A stretch of DNA of 15,075 nucleotides, taken from contig CALMAP010000307.1 in the NCBI GenBank assembly GCA_937859825.1, forward strand, positions 1,808 through 16,882, given 5' to 3'. The notes under the pieces are model-generated. The model was not told where the DNA came from, ran no database searches, and was given only the letters and a program-made list of their open reading frames with translations. Positions 5,909 through 13,257 of this stretch are shown in pieces. The translations under genes and the position numbers were made by a program. Numbering within the stretch: the stretch's first letter is position 1; the number at the start of each line of letters is the position of its first letter. This DNA comes from an uncultured Terriglobus sp. GTDB lineage: Bacteria > Acidobacteriota > Terriglobia > Terriglobales > Acidobacteriaceae.

Positions 5909-8013
5909 AGCTCCACATCGACAACCTCGACGGCAACGGCTTCGTGGACTACACCCCCGCGCTGTTGGCAAGCGATCCGCTGACGATCCAGAGGGTACGC
6001 GGGCAACGGACTACCTGTATTGCCGGTCTGGACGTGAGCGGCAATGCCCTGCCTGTGCCTGCGGACCGGGCACGCGTGCGGGTGAAAAGCGACACGGGTA
6101 GCCTGCTGTTTTCGGGCTACGTGACGCGCACGCCGCTGCATCCCGCAGCTGCGGAACTGAGTAGCGGCAAGTGGCAGTCCGCGCGGCTGGAAGCCGCGGA
6201 AGACGCGTGGCTGCGGAACACAGCCGCAGATGCGTCACTGCAGCCTGCCGGTTCCGCGCTGCACCCGATCAACCTTACGGAAGATGCGGTGAAGCTGCAG
6301 GCTCCCGCCGCGGAGGCGCTTGCCATGCGCGCGGCGGACGTTACGGTGAGCGGCGCCGTGGAGGCTACGACCTATGTGACGGAGCTGTTTCAGGGGGACG
6401 GGACAACGGCTTCGTTCTCCCTGATGGATGCGCCTTTCCGCGAGGCGAGTGCTGCCACGCTGCTGGCCGACAGCTTCGAAACGGGCCGCTTCGACGAGCG
6501 TGTCTGGAGCTTGATCGATCCGGGCGGGTATATCGGCTTCGGCAGCGCGGGTCTGCGCGTAAGCGGCGGCAATGGCTTCGACGGGCAGACGGTATTACGT
6601 GCGAGTGCGATGTTCGAAATGGGCGGCACACTTACTGCGGAGCTAACCGAGGTGCAGTTGAAGGCCGGCAGCGATGGCGTGCTGCTGGGCATGTACAGCA
6701 ACATCGTGACCGTACCGAACTGCTTTGCGGGCTTTCGCGTGAAGGGCAGTGCGGGTGCGCACACCCTGATTGCGCTGGTCAACGGCGCAGAATGCGGCAC
6801 GGCCTTCACCTTCGAGCCAGGCCACAGCTATACCCTGCGCCTGCGGCTGCACTGCACTGAGGTGCAGCGCGTGCCGGGCACCTGGCAGGTGCTGGCCAAC
6901 GGCGGGGTGCAGGCGTTCGGGCACGGTGGCGGCGCGCCGCTGGTGGAAGCGCCGATGCAACTTGTCTTCGAGGTGCAGGACCCTGGCTTGGCGTCGAACA
7001 CGGTCGCGACGGTGCTGTACACGGGCGCGGTTGCTGCCTCGCCCGCACAGTGTGTATTCGCACCAGTTAACAGCGTGGACATGCAGTGCGAGGCGGGTTC
7101 CTGCAGAGTACGGCAGCAGGGCTCCGCGTGGGTGGTGAGCACGCTGCCGGATGGTACGGTGGTTCCCCGGCGCGAAGGCGCTCCCGAGAGCGGCGCGGAC
7201 TTTTCGCTGAGCGGAAATACGCTGCTGTTCTACTCAGGCCGCGTGCCGGCCGCGAACGAGACAGTTACGGTAACGTACCGGCGCGCACAGCGATCGCAGG
7301 CCAGGCTTCAGGACCAGGACGCACTGACTGTGATGGCGAATCAGGGACTTCCAGGGTTGTCGTCATGGTCAGGCACGGTGCACTTGCCCGCGCCGCGGAG
7401 TTCCGCGGATTGCCGCTATGCCGCGCAGGCACTGCTGGCTTTCGCTTCGGATGGGGCGACCGGAGTGGCGGGAGAGTGCACGTTTGCCACCTCCAGCGAT
7501 ACGGGAAACATTCAGCCCGGCGACCGGTTGCTGCTACCGTTACGCGGCGGGAATCCTTTTCTCGTGCCGGTGAAGTCGGTCCTGCTGGTGGATGGTAACG
7601 CCATGCCGGAAGTGCTGACCTGCACGGTCCGGTTCGCGCAGGACCGTGACAGCGGCCTGTCCTTTACAGTAAGCGACACGATCCCAGACGGCGTGCCGGT
7701 CCCGGCACCGCTGAGTGAGGCACCGGCTTTATCGAAGCTTTCCGGTCTACAGGTTGTGAGCATCCGCGAGGCGGCGCTGCAGATAGATGCAGGAACAGAC
7801 GCGCCCAGCGGAGGCGGCTTTGAGGTGCGCCGCCGTGACAACGGGTTCGGCAGTGGCGATGCGGACACCGTGTTGCAAAGCCCGGTACGCAGCTTTTCTA
7901 TTCCGCGCGCTGCATTCCGGGAACGTTTCTACGTGCGCATGTACGACGGCTCGCTGCCTCCCATGTATTCCGAGTGGTCGAGCATCGTTGTGACGCATTT
8001 GCCGGTGAGTTAG
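5905..8013 (+). CDS. Large tail hub/adhesin-like protein with lectin-like and FN3-like regions
   Basis: A 702-residue protein whose ATG overlaps the previous stop. About residues 1-110 (RARVRVKSDTGSLLFSGYV, then EDAWL) resemble the N-terminal barrel of phage distal-tail or hub proteins. About 186-380 begin with FETGRFDERVWSL and alternate strands as in concanavalin A-like/LamG jelly-roll domains, a fold often used to bind glycans. About 388-475 form a short beta domain with LPDGTVVPRREGAPE and TVTVTYRRAQRSQ. The last roughly 90 residues (GGFEVRRRDNGFG, MYDGSLPPMYSEWSSIVV) are fibronectin III-like. Likely role: tail tip that contacts the host surface. Domain borders are estimates by eye. It is the only large tail gene present. 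Confidence 0.6.
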   Translation: MKLHIDNLDGNGFVDYTPALLASDPLTIQRVRGQRTTCIAGLDVSGNALPVPADRARVRVKSDTGSLLFSGYVTRTPLHPAAAELSSGKWQSARLEAAEDAWLRNTAADASLQPAGSALHPINLTEDAVKLQAPAAEALAMRAADVTVSGAVEATTYVTELFQGDGTTASFSLMDAPFREASAATLLADSFETGRFDERVWSLIDPGGYIGFGSAGLRVSGGNGFDGQTVLRASAMFEMGGTLTAELTEVQLKAGSDGVLLGMYSNIVTVPNCFAGFRVKGSAGAHTLIALVNGAECGTAFTFEPGHSYTLRLRLHCTEVQRVPGTWQVLANGGVQAFGHGGGAPLVEAPMQLVFEVQDPGLASNTVATVLYTGAVAASPAQCVFAPVNSVDMQCEAGSCRVRQQGSAWVVSTLPDGTVVPRREGAPESGADFSLSGNTLLFYSGRVPAANETVTVTYRRAQRSQARLQDQDALTVMANQGLPGLSSWSGTVHLPAPRSSADCRYAAQALLAFASDGATGVAGECTFATSSDTGNIQPGDRLLLPLRGGNPFLVPVKSVLLVDGNAMPEVLTCTVRFAQDRDSGLSFTVSDTIPDGVPVPAPLSEAPALSKLSGLQVVSIREAALQIDAGTDAPSGGGFEVRRRDNGFGSGDADTVLQSPVRSFSIPRAAFRERFYVRMYDGSLPPMYSEWSSIVVTHLPVS

Positions 8014-8070
8014 CAACGCTGGTGGGAAGCAAGAACCGTGGGAATCGAAACAAATGGAAGGACGGAACCA

Positions 8071-8286
8071 ATGACGGACTTTGAAGCGCAGGTGCTTAGC
8101 GACCTGAGCGCATTGAAGAGCCAGATGCACGCGCTGCTCGGCGTGGGACAGCCAGGGCGGCTTGCCGCGCTGGAGGACCGTGTAGAGCAGCATGAGCGCA
8201 CCGTGCAGCGCATGAAAGGCGTGGGTGGCCTGCTGAGTGTGGCGCTCACGCTCTTCCACATTGCGCTGGACACGGTGCGGCGTTGA
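8071..8286 (+). CDS. XhlA-like phage protein: coiled coil plus C-terminal membrane segment
   Basis: A 71-residue protein. A heptad-like helix (RLAALEDRVEQHERTVQRM) is followed by a hydrophobic stretch (GVGGLLSVALTLFHIALDTV) and a basic end. This layout is that of XhlA-type haemolysin/holin-accessory proteins, found in phage lysis modules. ATG 8071 is preceded by GGAAGGACGGA; GTG 8038 is an alternative start in the same frame. No endolysin gene lies beside it in this window. Confidence 0.6.
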   Translation: MTDFEAQVLSDLSALKSQMHALLGVGQPGRLAALEDRVEQHERTVQRMKGVGGLLSVALTLFHIALDTVRR

Positions 8287-8320
8287 TGGCCGCCTGAAGC
8301 CATCTTTACAAGGAGAAGAA

Positions 8321-8578
8321 ATGAATTTTCTGAAGCTGTTCTTACGCGGCGTCGCTTTGCTGCCGGGCATGGTACAGGGTGTTGAGTCTATCTTTGGAGC
8401 GAAGACGGGCAAGGAGAAGCGTGATGCCGCGCTAGAGATTGCGAGCGCTTCCATCCACATGCCGGAGGCCATTGCAAACAAGACCATTGTGGATGGAGAC
8501 AAATTCTCCGGTGGGCTGAGTATGGTGATTGATGGCGTGGTGGCTTGTTTGAATGCGAGCGTGTGGGCCAAACCGTAG
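8321..8578 (+). CDS. Small phage-associated protein of unknown function
   Basis: An 85-residue protein with a strong ribosome-binding site (AAGGAGAAG) before ATG 8321. The N-terminus is a hydrophobic helix (FLKLFLRGVALLPGMVQGV) that may be membrane-associated. It is followed by a basic KTGKEKR segment and a C-terminal helix with GGLSMVIDGVVACLNAS. I recognise no named family; proteins of this pattern occur at the ends of tail modules beside XhlA-like genes, so a holin or lysis-accessory role is possible but unproven. It is the last gene of the phage-derived block. Confidence 0.55.
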   Translation: MNFLKLFLRGVALLPGMVQGVESIFGAKTGKEKRDAALEIASASIHMPEAIANKTIVDGDKFSGGLSMVIDGVVACLNASVWAKP

Positions 8579-8599
8579 CTCGATAAGAGTCCCTCTCAA

Positions 8600-8659
8600 A
8601 CTGTCATTTCGACCGGAAGCGGTGCTCTCCGTTTGCTTCGCTCCGGTCAGAAGGACAGT
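8600..8659. repeat. REP-like imperfect palindrome after the last phage gene
   Basis: ACTGTC, TT and GACCGGA on the left (8600-8617) are mirrored by TCCGGTC, AA and GACAGT on the right (8642-8659). The arms flank a short inner region with a second small stem (GAAGC/GCTTC). It shares the TGTCAT...CCG...AGCGG pattern with the palindrome at 2282-2320. It also stands where a terminator for the phage operon would be expected. Confidence 0.65.
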
Positions 8660-8664
8660 TCTGA

Positions 8665-8995
8665 GGTGATCCGTAGCGCTCTTGTTGAACACACCGGTGT
8701 CAAGCAGCTCATACTCGGTATCGGAGCACAGTCGGCACTCCCGTCCGTCCAGCCCAGCATGCCGTGTTTGCCCTAGCGATAAGCGTGGTACTGCGCCATG
8801 TCAAAGGTGAAGCTGGTCCTGGAATCGGTGAAGCTGATCCTGGAATTGGTGAAGCTGATCCAGGACTTCTCGTCTTCCCAGTCATGCTCGCTCACGATGG
8901 CCCACTGCCGTTCGGGCAGGTAGGTGCCTCATCGCCGCCAGTCTTTCTTCGCGCGCATTGGCCTTCTCAACGCGTAGCTCCTCTGCGGTCTGCAT
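8665..8995 (-). pseudogene. Decayed 5' fragment of a glucosidase (MGH1/GH63-like) gene
   Basis: On the minus strand the region starts with ATG at 8995 after a CTGGAGGG ribosome-binding site and reads MQTAEELRVEKANAREER. It then needs a frame change near 8928 to read GTYLPERQWAIVSEHDW, matching the N-terminal LSERQWGTVREDYS-like motif of bacterial GH63-related glucosidases. An AYR-W-GEDG motif is recognisable as AYR-stop-GKHG, with TAG at 8773-8775. After a deletion the fragment TEYELLDTGVFN follows in another frame. Intact members are near 900 residues, so only a small part is left. The family match is from memory of the motif, not from a search. Confidence 0.75.
8806..8868. repeat. Three tandem copies of a 21-bp unit
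   Basis: Units at 8806-8826, 8827-8847 and 8848-8868 begin GGTGAAGCTG and differ at three positions or fewer from one another. On the minus strand they encode repeated ISFT(N/D)SR residues within the glucosidase remnant, where intact proteins have one FTHD-like motif. This looks like slippage or duplication after loss of function. In the plus frame they encode GEADPGI repeats in a weak open frame judged not to be a gene. Confidence 0.8.
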
Positions 8996-9146
8996 TGACC
9001 AACCCTCCAGGGACAGCTTTCCTGCGATGCACGGCACAATTCCTTGACCCTAAGGAGAAGACGGTGAGCTTTGCCACCTGCGCTTCCCAATCGCGGCAGC
9101 AATGATCGTATGGGTGAAGACTTGCGCGTAAACTTAAGAGCGCAGT

Positions 9147-10343
9147 ATGCATCGCTCACGAACATTGAAGGGATCTCCGTCCCTGCCACTCACGGAGGAA
9201 CAACGAACAGCCTTTGGCCGATGTCTTCTGAATTGGTACTGGCTCAATGCGCGTGATTTGCCCTGGCGGCGCGGCCATGACCCGTATCGCACCTGGGTTT
9301 CTGAAATCATGCTGCAGCAGACACGCGTAGCTGCCGTGCTGGAGCATTACCAGGTGTTCCTGCAGCACTTTCCTACCGTGTTCGCGCTGGCGCTGGCGCC
9401 GGAAGAGGACGTGCTCGCGCGGTGGAGCGGGCTTGGCTACTACCGGCGGGCCAGGCTGCTGCATCGTGCGGCACGCTTTCTCGTGCAGGAACGGGACGGC
9501 ATTCTTCCGAGCACAGCCGCGGAGTTGCGCAAGCTGCCGGGCATCGGCGCATACACTTCCGCAGCCATTGCGAGCATTGCCTTCGGTGAGGCCGTTGCGG
9601 TGTTGGACGGAAACGTAGAGCGGGTGCTGCTGCGGATCGCGGGTCGCGCCGAAGGCGTTGACCGCGCTTCAGAAATTTTTCTGCAGACGTTCGCGCAGTC
9701 CCTAGTAAGCATTCATGAACCGGGGGATCACAACCAGGCAATGATGGAGTTGGGCGCAACGGTTTGCCTGCCCCGTAACCCTTTGTGCCTGCAGTGCCCG
9801 GTCTTCAATTTCTGCCGCACACGCGGCGAGCACCCTATCCAGCCGCGCACTCCTATGCGGTCTGAGCGCACCGCTTATGCTCTGACTACACGCAAAGGCC
9901 GGGGCACCGTCCGCGGGGTTGAGGTGCTGCTGCACCGCCGGTCAGAGGGCATCTTCCTCATGGCCGGCATGATCGAACTCCCACCACTGACTCCGCCGCC
10001 CGCCACGGAGCCGATGTTGCGTCTGCGCCACGCCATCGTGGGCACCAACTACTACGTGGAGATTTTTTCGCTCGCCCAGAGGAGACAGGTCGAACGGCAC
10101 ATGAAACATGCAGGTGAGAAGCCGCCCACCAAACCGGACCTGATCTGGGCACCGGTGCGCCGCCTGCATGGCTTGCCGCTTACCGGTCTTGCCCGCAAGG
10201 TGCTACAGCGCAGTGGATTGATGACTGCCAAGATTCAGCCTGGAATTGTCTCTGCAGGCAATCTAGACCAGAAAGAAAAAGATGAAGTGCCGCTGCTTAC
10301 CGGAAGGCACCACCGCGCCAGTGATGGCGGCCCGGACCTCTGA
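9147..10343 (+). CDS. mutY: A/G-specific adenine DNA glycosylase
   Basis: A 398-residue enzyme that removes adenine mispaired with 8-oxoguanine, in the base-excision (GO) repair pathway. The catalytic Glu53 lies in WVSEIMLQQTRV. The helix-hairpin-helix is LPGIGAYTSAAI (130-141), and catalytic Asp154 is in VLDGNVERVL. The 4Fe-4S cluster ligands are Cys207, Cys214, Cys217 and Cys223 in the C-x6-C-x2-C-x5-C pattern. About residues 240-360 correspond to the NUDIX-like 8-oxoG recognition domain, though its motifs are weak, and a tail of roughly 30 polar residues follows. ATG 9147 has only a weak ribosome-binding site (AAGAG). It is the first intact host gene after the phage-derived block. Confidence 0.93.
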   Translation: MHRSRTLKGSPSLPLTEEQRTAFGRCLLNWYWLNARDLPWRRGHDPYRTWVSEIMLQQTRVAAVLEHYQVFLQHFPTVFALALAPEEDVLARWSGLGYYRRARLLHRAARFLVQERDGILPSTAAELRKLPGIGAYTSAAIASIAFGEAVAVLDGNVERVLLRIAGRAEGVDRASEIFLQTFAQSLVSIHEPGDHNQAMMELGATVCLPRNPLCLQCPVFNFCRTRGEHPIQPRTPMRSERTAYALTTRKGRGTVRGVEVLLHRRSEGIFLMAGMIELPPLTPPPATEPMLRLRHAIVGTNYYVEIFSLAQRRQVERHMKHAGEKPPTKPDLIWAPVRRLHGLPLTGLARKVLQRSGLMTAKIQPGIVSAGNLDQKEKDEVPLLTGRHHRASDGGPDL

Positions 10344-10453
10344 TCGCATGGCACAAAGCCTGCATCATGGAAACCGAGACAACAGAAGGGTGCCAGTCTG
10401 CATTTCTTATAACAGCGGTTGGCTGTAGAGTGCCGGCGCGGAAGGAAGAGTTC

Positions 10454-10888
10454 ATGGCGATTGAAAACAAAGGAAACGCAGTCTGGCATGGAGGACTGAA
10501 GGACGGCAGCGGCACTATCAGCACAGGTACCGGGGTGCTCAAGGAGCAGTCGTACACCTTTGCCTCACGTTTTGAAAACGGCAAGGGCACCAACCCAGAG
10601 GAGTTGATTGCCGCGGCGCACGCCGGCTGCTTCTCCATGGCACTCTCCGCCGAGCTGGAGAAGGCTGGACACAAGGGAGACGAAGTCAAAACGGCAGCAA
10701 CGCTTACGCTGGACTTTGTGAGCGGAGCCCCCACAGTCACAAAGATCCATCTCGTGGCGGAGGCGAAAGTACCCGGCATCGACGAAGCGAAGTTCAGTGA
10801 GATCGCGAAAGGCGCGAAAGAAAACTGCCCAATCTCGCGCCTGCTGAAAGCAGCCGAAATCACGCTGGATGCCAAGCTGGTCCAATAG
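10454..10888 (+). CDS. OsmC family peroxiredoxin (organic hydroperoxide resistance)
   Basis: A 144-residue cytoplasmic protein that reduces organic hydroperoxides with a cysteine pair. The two signature cysteines are Cys59 in AAAHAGCFSMALS and Cys125 in ENCPISRLL. Glu50 in NPEELIAAAH and Arg39 are also in family positions, and the size is normal for OsmC. ATG 10454 is chosen because GGAAGGAAGAG lies just upstream; the frame is open further back without a better start. It is 110 bases after mutY and ends before a strong terminator. TATAAC at 10407-10412 could be a -10 element, but no convincing -35 was found. OsmC versus Ohr cannot be finally settled by eye; the motif favours OsmC. Confidence 0.9.
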   Translation: MAIENKGNAVWHGGLKDGSGTISTGTGVLKEQSYTFASRFENGKGTNPEELIAAAHAGCFSMALSAELEKAGHKGDEVKTAATLTLDFVSGAPTVTKIHLVAEAKVPGIDEAKFSEIAKGAKENCPISRLLKAAEITLDAKLVQ

Positions 10889-10917
10889 GCCGGGAGCTAG
10901 TCGTAGCAGAGAAAAGC

Positions 10918-10946
10918 AAAGGCCTGAGCATATCGCTCAGGCCTTT
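10918..10946. terminator. Bidirectional intrinsic terminator
   Basis: AAAGGCCTGAGC (10918-10929) and GCTCAGGCCTTT (10935-10946) form a perfect 12-pair stem with a 5-base loop. It lies between the converging OsmC and TPR genes; T runs follow on the plus strand (CTTTACTG) and, more strongly, on the minus strand (GCTTTTC). Confidence 0.9.
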
Positions 10947-10965
10947 ACTGTCTATTCCCTTGCCC

Positions 10966-12105
10966 TTACTTCTTTTTGCTGGCCTTATACGATGTGATGA
11001 CCTTCTCGTCAAAGCCGGCCATGATCTCTTTCACTTCCGGGGCAAATCTGCCATTCGGTTGCAAGTCAAGGTACTTGGAATAAGCCTCAATGCATCCGGG
11101 AGGCGGGATGATCTTTTGTGATTTGGGATCGACGGTGCTCTTCCCGATCAGGGAGGCGCCCTTGATGTAATAGGCGTCAGCCTTGGTGGGATCGGCGGCA
11201 ATGGCTTTATCTGCCATCGCTGCAGCTTCATCGCTGTTGCCTGCATTCTTCAGCGTGACAGCGGCGTTGAAATAGTACATGCCACCTTTTGCAGGCTCCG
11301 CCTGTGCGGCCTTGTCGTAGGCATCAGACGCTTCCTTCGGCTTGTTTGCTTTGCCGTATGCCTGGCCCAGGCCGTTGTATGCCGCACCCGCGAAGCTGGG
11401 GTTCGGCTTCTTGCTGGCGGTATTGGTGTCAATGGCCTTCTGATAGCTGTTGGTCGCGTCGTTTATCTCGGTCGTCTTCTTGGAAGAGTCCTTCTCAGCG
11501 CCCGCCTGCCCTAGCTGCGCATTGCCGAGTTCCAGCCATAGAATTGCCTCATCCGGCTTCTGGCTGGTGGCCTGCTGCATGTCGGTTACGGCGGCGTCAA
11601 AGTTGTTGGCCTTCTCCTCATCGCGCGCTTTGGTCAGCAAGGCATTCAGGTTGCCGACTGTCTTGTTAACATTCATCAGTTCGGCGTTCTTCTTCTTGAA
11701 CTCCTCGATCTGCTTGCGCTGTTCCGGAGTCATGGTCTTCAGGAACTCTTCGCGCGTCATGTCGTCGTTCACGGTCAGGTTGTCGCCCGGCTTCACGACC
11801 ACGTGCTCGACGTAGTCCACGGTCTTGTCGTTCACCTGGTAGAACAGCACGTAGTCGCCGGGTGCGATGCCGTCGCCCTTATAGTTGCCGGTGGCATCTA
11901 CGGGAAAGGTGTACTGGTATTTGCGTTCCGCATCCTTGGTCGAGGTGCGGTCCGTGCTGAACTTGACGGCACCTTCCTTGACCGGCTGGCCCGCCGCGTT
12001 CTGGATGCTGCCATGAACGCTGCCGGGTGCAGGCGCCTGAGAGAACGCCGGGGTCGCCATAGCCATTGCAAGTGCGGCCATGCTGAGTGAGGTCAACTTC
12101 TTCAT
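10966..12105 (-). CDS. Secreted TPR protein with carboxypeptidase-regulatory-like N-terminus
   Basis: A 379-residue exported protein. A signal peptide (MKKLTSLSMAALAMAMATPAFS, cut near residues 22-24) is followed by a beta-sandwich of the carboxypeptidase regulatory-like type (about 29-110, SVHGSIQNAAGQPVKEGAVKF in pieces and NYKGDGIAPGDYVLFYQV). Next comes a charged helix (about 115-160, MTPEQRKQIEEFKKKN) and several tetratricopeptide repeats (about 170-340, for example AAYNGLGQAYGKANKPKEA and AVTLKNAGNSDEAAAMADKA). It ends in KASKKK. Proteins of this build are common in Acidobacteriota, and their function is unknown; protein-protein interaction in the periplasm is a fair guess. The start at 12105 is set by the signal peptide, although the frame is open to 12303 through queC. 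Confidence 0.87.
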   Translation of the reverse strand: MKKLTSLSMAALAMAMATPAFSQAPAPGSVHGSIQNAAGQPVKEGAVKFSTDRTSTKDAERKYQYTFPVDATGNYKGDGIAPGDYVLFYQVNDKTVDYVEHVVVKPGDNLTVNDDMTREEFLKTMTPEQRKQIEEFKKKNAELMNVNKTVGNLNALLTKARDEEKANNFDAAVTDMQQATSQKPDEAILWLELGNAQLGQAGAEKDSSKKTTEINDATNSYQKAIDTNTASKKPNPSFAGAAYNGLGQAYGKANKPKEASDAYDKAAQAEPAKGGMYYFNAAVTLKNAGNSDEAAAMADKAIAADPTKADAYYIKGASLIGKSTVDPKSQKIIPPPGCIEAYSKYLDLQPNGRFAPEVKEIMAGFDEKVITSYKASKKK

Positions 12106-12187
12106 GAGTTTCTCTGCTCCTGACGAGCCAATCCTGTCGGCTGGTCCGTTCTTATATTCAACGCGAAATGCCTCGCCGAGTCGCGCA

Positions 12188-12898
12188 TCAATCGCCCCGG
12201 CCGGCTGCATAGGGAATCGGGTCTGCCAGCCCTGCCTCACGGAATGCCCGCAGCCGGAGAACGCAGCTTTCGCACATGCCGCAGGCTGCATCGCCGTCTG
12301 CATAGCATGACCAACTTACATGGAATGGCGCGCCCAGTTCAACACCGAACCGTACGATCTCACTTTTGCGCAACTGAATGAGCGGCGTGACAACACGGAT
12401 GTCTCCGCGTTTGGTGCCTTGCCGGACGAGTTCGTTGAACGCGCTGTAGTATGCCGGACGGCAGTCGGGATAACCGGAACTGTCCTGTTCTACCGCGCCG
12501 ATGAAGACAATCTTCGCGCCCAGAACCTCTGCCCAACTGACCGCTGCGGAAAGAAAGTGCGCATTGCGAAAGGGTACGTATGTGACCGGAACATCTACAC
12601 CGATACTGGTCTCATCCGCCGGTGCTTCGGGAACCGGAATTGCGGTGTCGGTGAGCGCCGAGCCGCCGATGATCCGAAACAGATCCATGCGTAGCGGGAG
12701 AAACTGCCTGAATCCCAGGGTTACTGCTGCGTCCTGAGCGGACTGCAGCTCTCTCGCTTCCGCACGCTGCCCATAGGAGAAGTGGAGTGCGTAGGCTTCG
12801 TAGTCCCGCGCGGCAAGCGTGGCGCACACCACCGAATCCATTCCGCCGGAAAGGCACACCACAGCTCTTTCTTTTGAAGAGGCCGCTTCAAAAGCCAT
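12188..12898 (-). CDS. queC: 7-cyano-7-deazaguanine synthase
   Basis: A 236-residue ATP-dependent enzyme that converts 7-carboxy-7-deazaguanine to preQ0 with ammonia, a step towards queuosine in tRNA. The PP-loop ATP-binding motif is SGGMDS (17-22). The zinc ligands are Cys198, Cys206, Cys209 and Cys212 in CYADGDAACGMCESC. The motif FVPFRN-like VTYVPFRNAHFL and GAVEQDSSGYPDCRPAY are family features. It starts 2 bases after the DUF2007 stop, so the two genes are very probably co-transcribed. No other que genes are in the window. Confidence 0.95.
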   Translation of the reverse strand: MAFEAASSKERAVVCLSGGMDSVVCATLAARDYEAYALHFSYGQRAEARELQSAQDAAVTLGFRQFLPLRMDLFRIIGGSALTDTAIPVPEAPADETSIGVDVPVTYVPFRNAHFLSAAVSWAEVLGAKIVFIGAVEQDSSGYPDCRPAYYSAFNELVRQGTKRGDIRVVTPLIQLRKSEIVRFGVELGAPFHVSWSCYADGDAACGMCESCVLRLRAFREAGLADPIPYAAGRGD

Positions 12899-12900
12899 GG

Positions 12901-13200
12901 CTACAGATCGTCTCCGTTATCAGCCAACGACGCTCCCCGGGTTGAATTGGCACCGACCGTGGTTTCGGAATCCAGCAGCCCGCCTGCGGGTACGGTATTC
13001 AGCAACTCACGCGCGGTTTCAACGTCGGAAAGGCGCACCTGCAGCCTTGCGCCACTCATAGGAAGCAGGATGTTTGCTTCTTCCCCGGAGAGAAACGATT
13101 CAATCCCGGAACCATCAAGAACGGACTGCGCAAGTTGCGCGTCGCCAACTTCGGAGTAGCTTGCGACCGTTACATAGTCGTCTTCGTCACGTTCTGCCAT
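12901..13200 (-). CDS. DUF2007-type small protein (putative signal-transducing)
   Basis: A 99-residue soluble protein. The core, about residues 9-70 (VASYSEVGDAQLAQSVLDGSG, then ILLPMSGARLQVRLSDVETARELL in pieces), has the alpha-beta pattern of DUF2007 proteins, in which a helix pair is followed by an EAN-x-LL-type strand and a DxExARELL helix. The last 25 residues are polar and probably disordered. ATG 13200 is preferred; a GTG at 13212 lies in frame but its upstream purines are too close. Function is not established. The 2-base gap to queC indicates one operon. Confidence 0.78.
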   Translation of the reverse strand: MAERDEDDYVTVASYSEVGDAQLAQSVLDGSGIESFLSGEEANILLPMSGARLQVRLSDVETARELLNTVPAGGLLDSETTVGANSTRGASLADNGDDL

Positions 13201-13257
13201 AAACCTATTCACCTTTCGCTCATGCTAGGACGCTGGACAGCCGCCTGTGGCTGTATA

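Larger units (their letters stand above)
8579..9146. other. 568-bp non-genic junction between phage-derived block and host genes
   Basis: No intact gene is seen here. From left to right it holds a REP-like palindrome, the decayed glucosidase fragment on the minus strand with its 21-base repeats, and about 150 bases (8996-9146) that must contain the mutY promoter and once held the start of the glucosidase message. TTGACC at 9044-9049 could be a -35 element for mutY, but no matching -10 was found. No tRNA or attachment-site duplication was recognised. Confidence 0.6.

Noticed and set aside
8432..8692. An 86-codon minus-strand frame over the last phage gene
   Set aside because: It begins in the glucosidase remnant (FNKSATD), crosses the palindrome and then runs antisense to the 85-residue phage gene.
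8764..9105. A 113-codon plus-strand frame with GEADPGI repeats
   Set aside because: It covers the glucosidase remnant in antisense, has no good ribosome-binding site, and its repeats arise from the 21-base tandem duplication.
12106..12303. N-terminal extension of the TPR protein through the queC end
   Set aside because: The internal Met at 12105 starts a clear signal peptide with upstream purines; the extension is low-complexity and overlaps queC.
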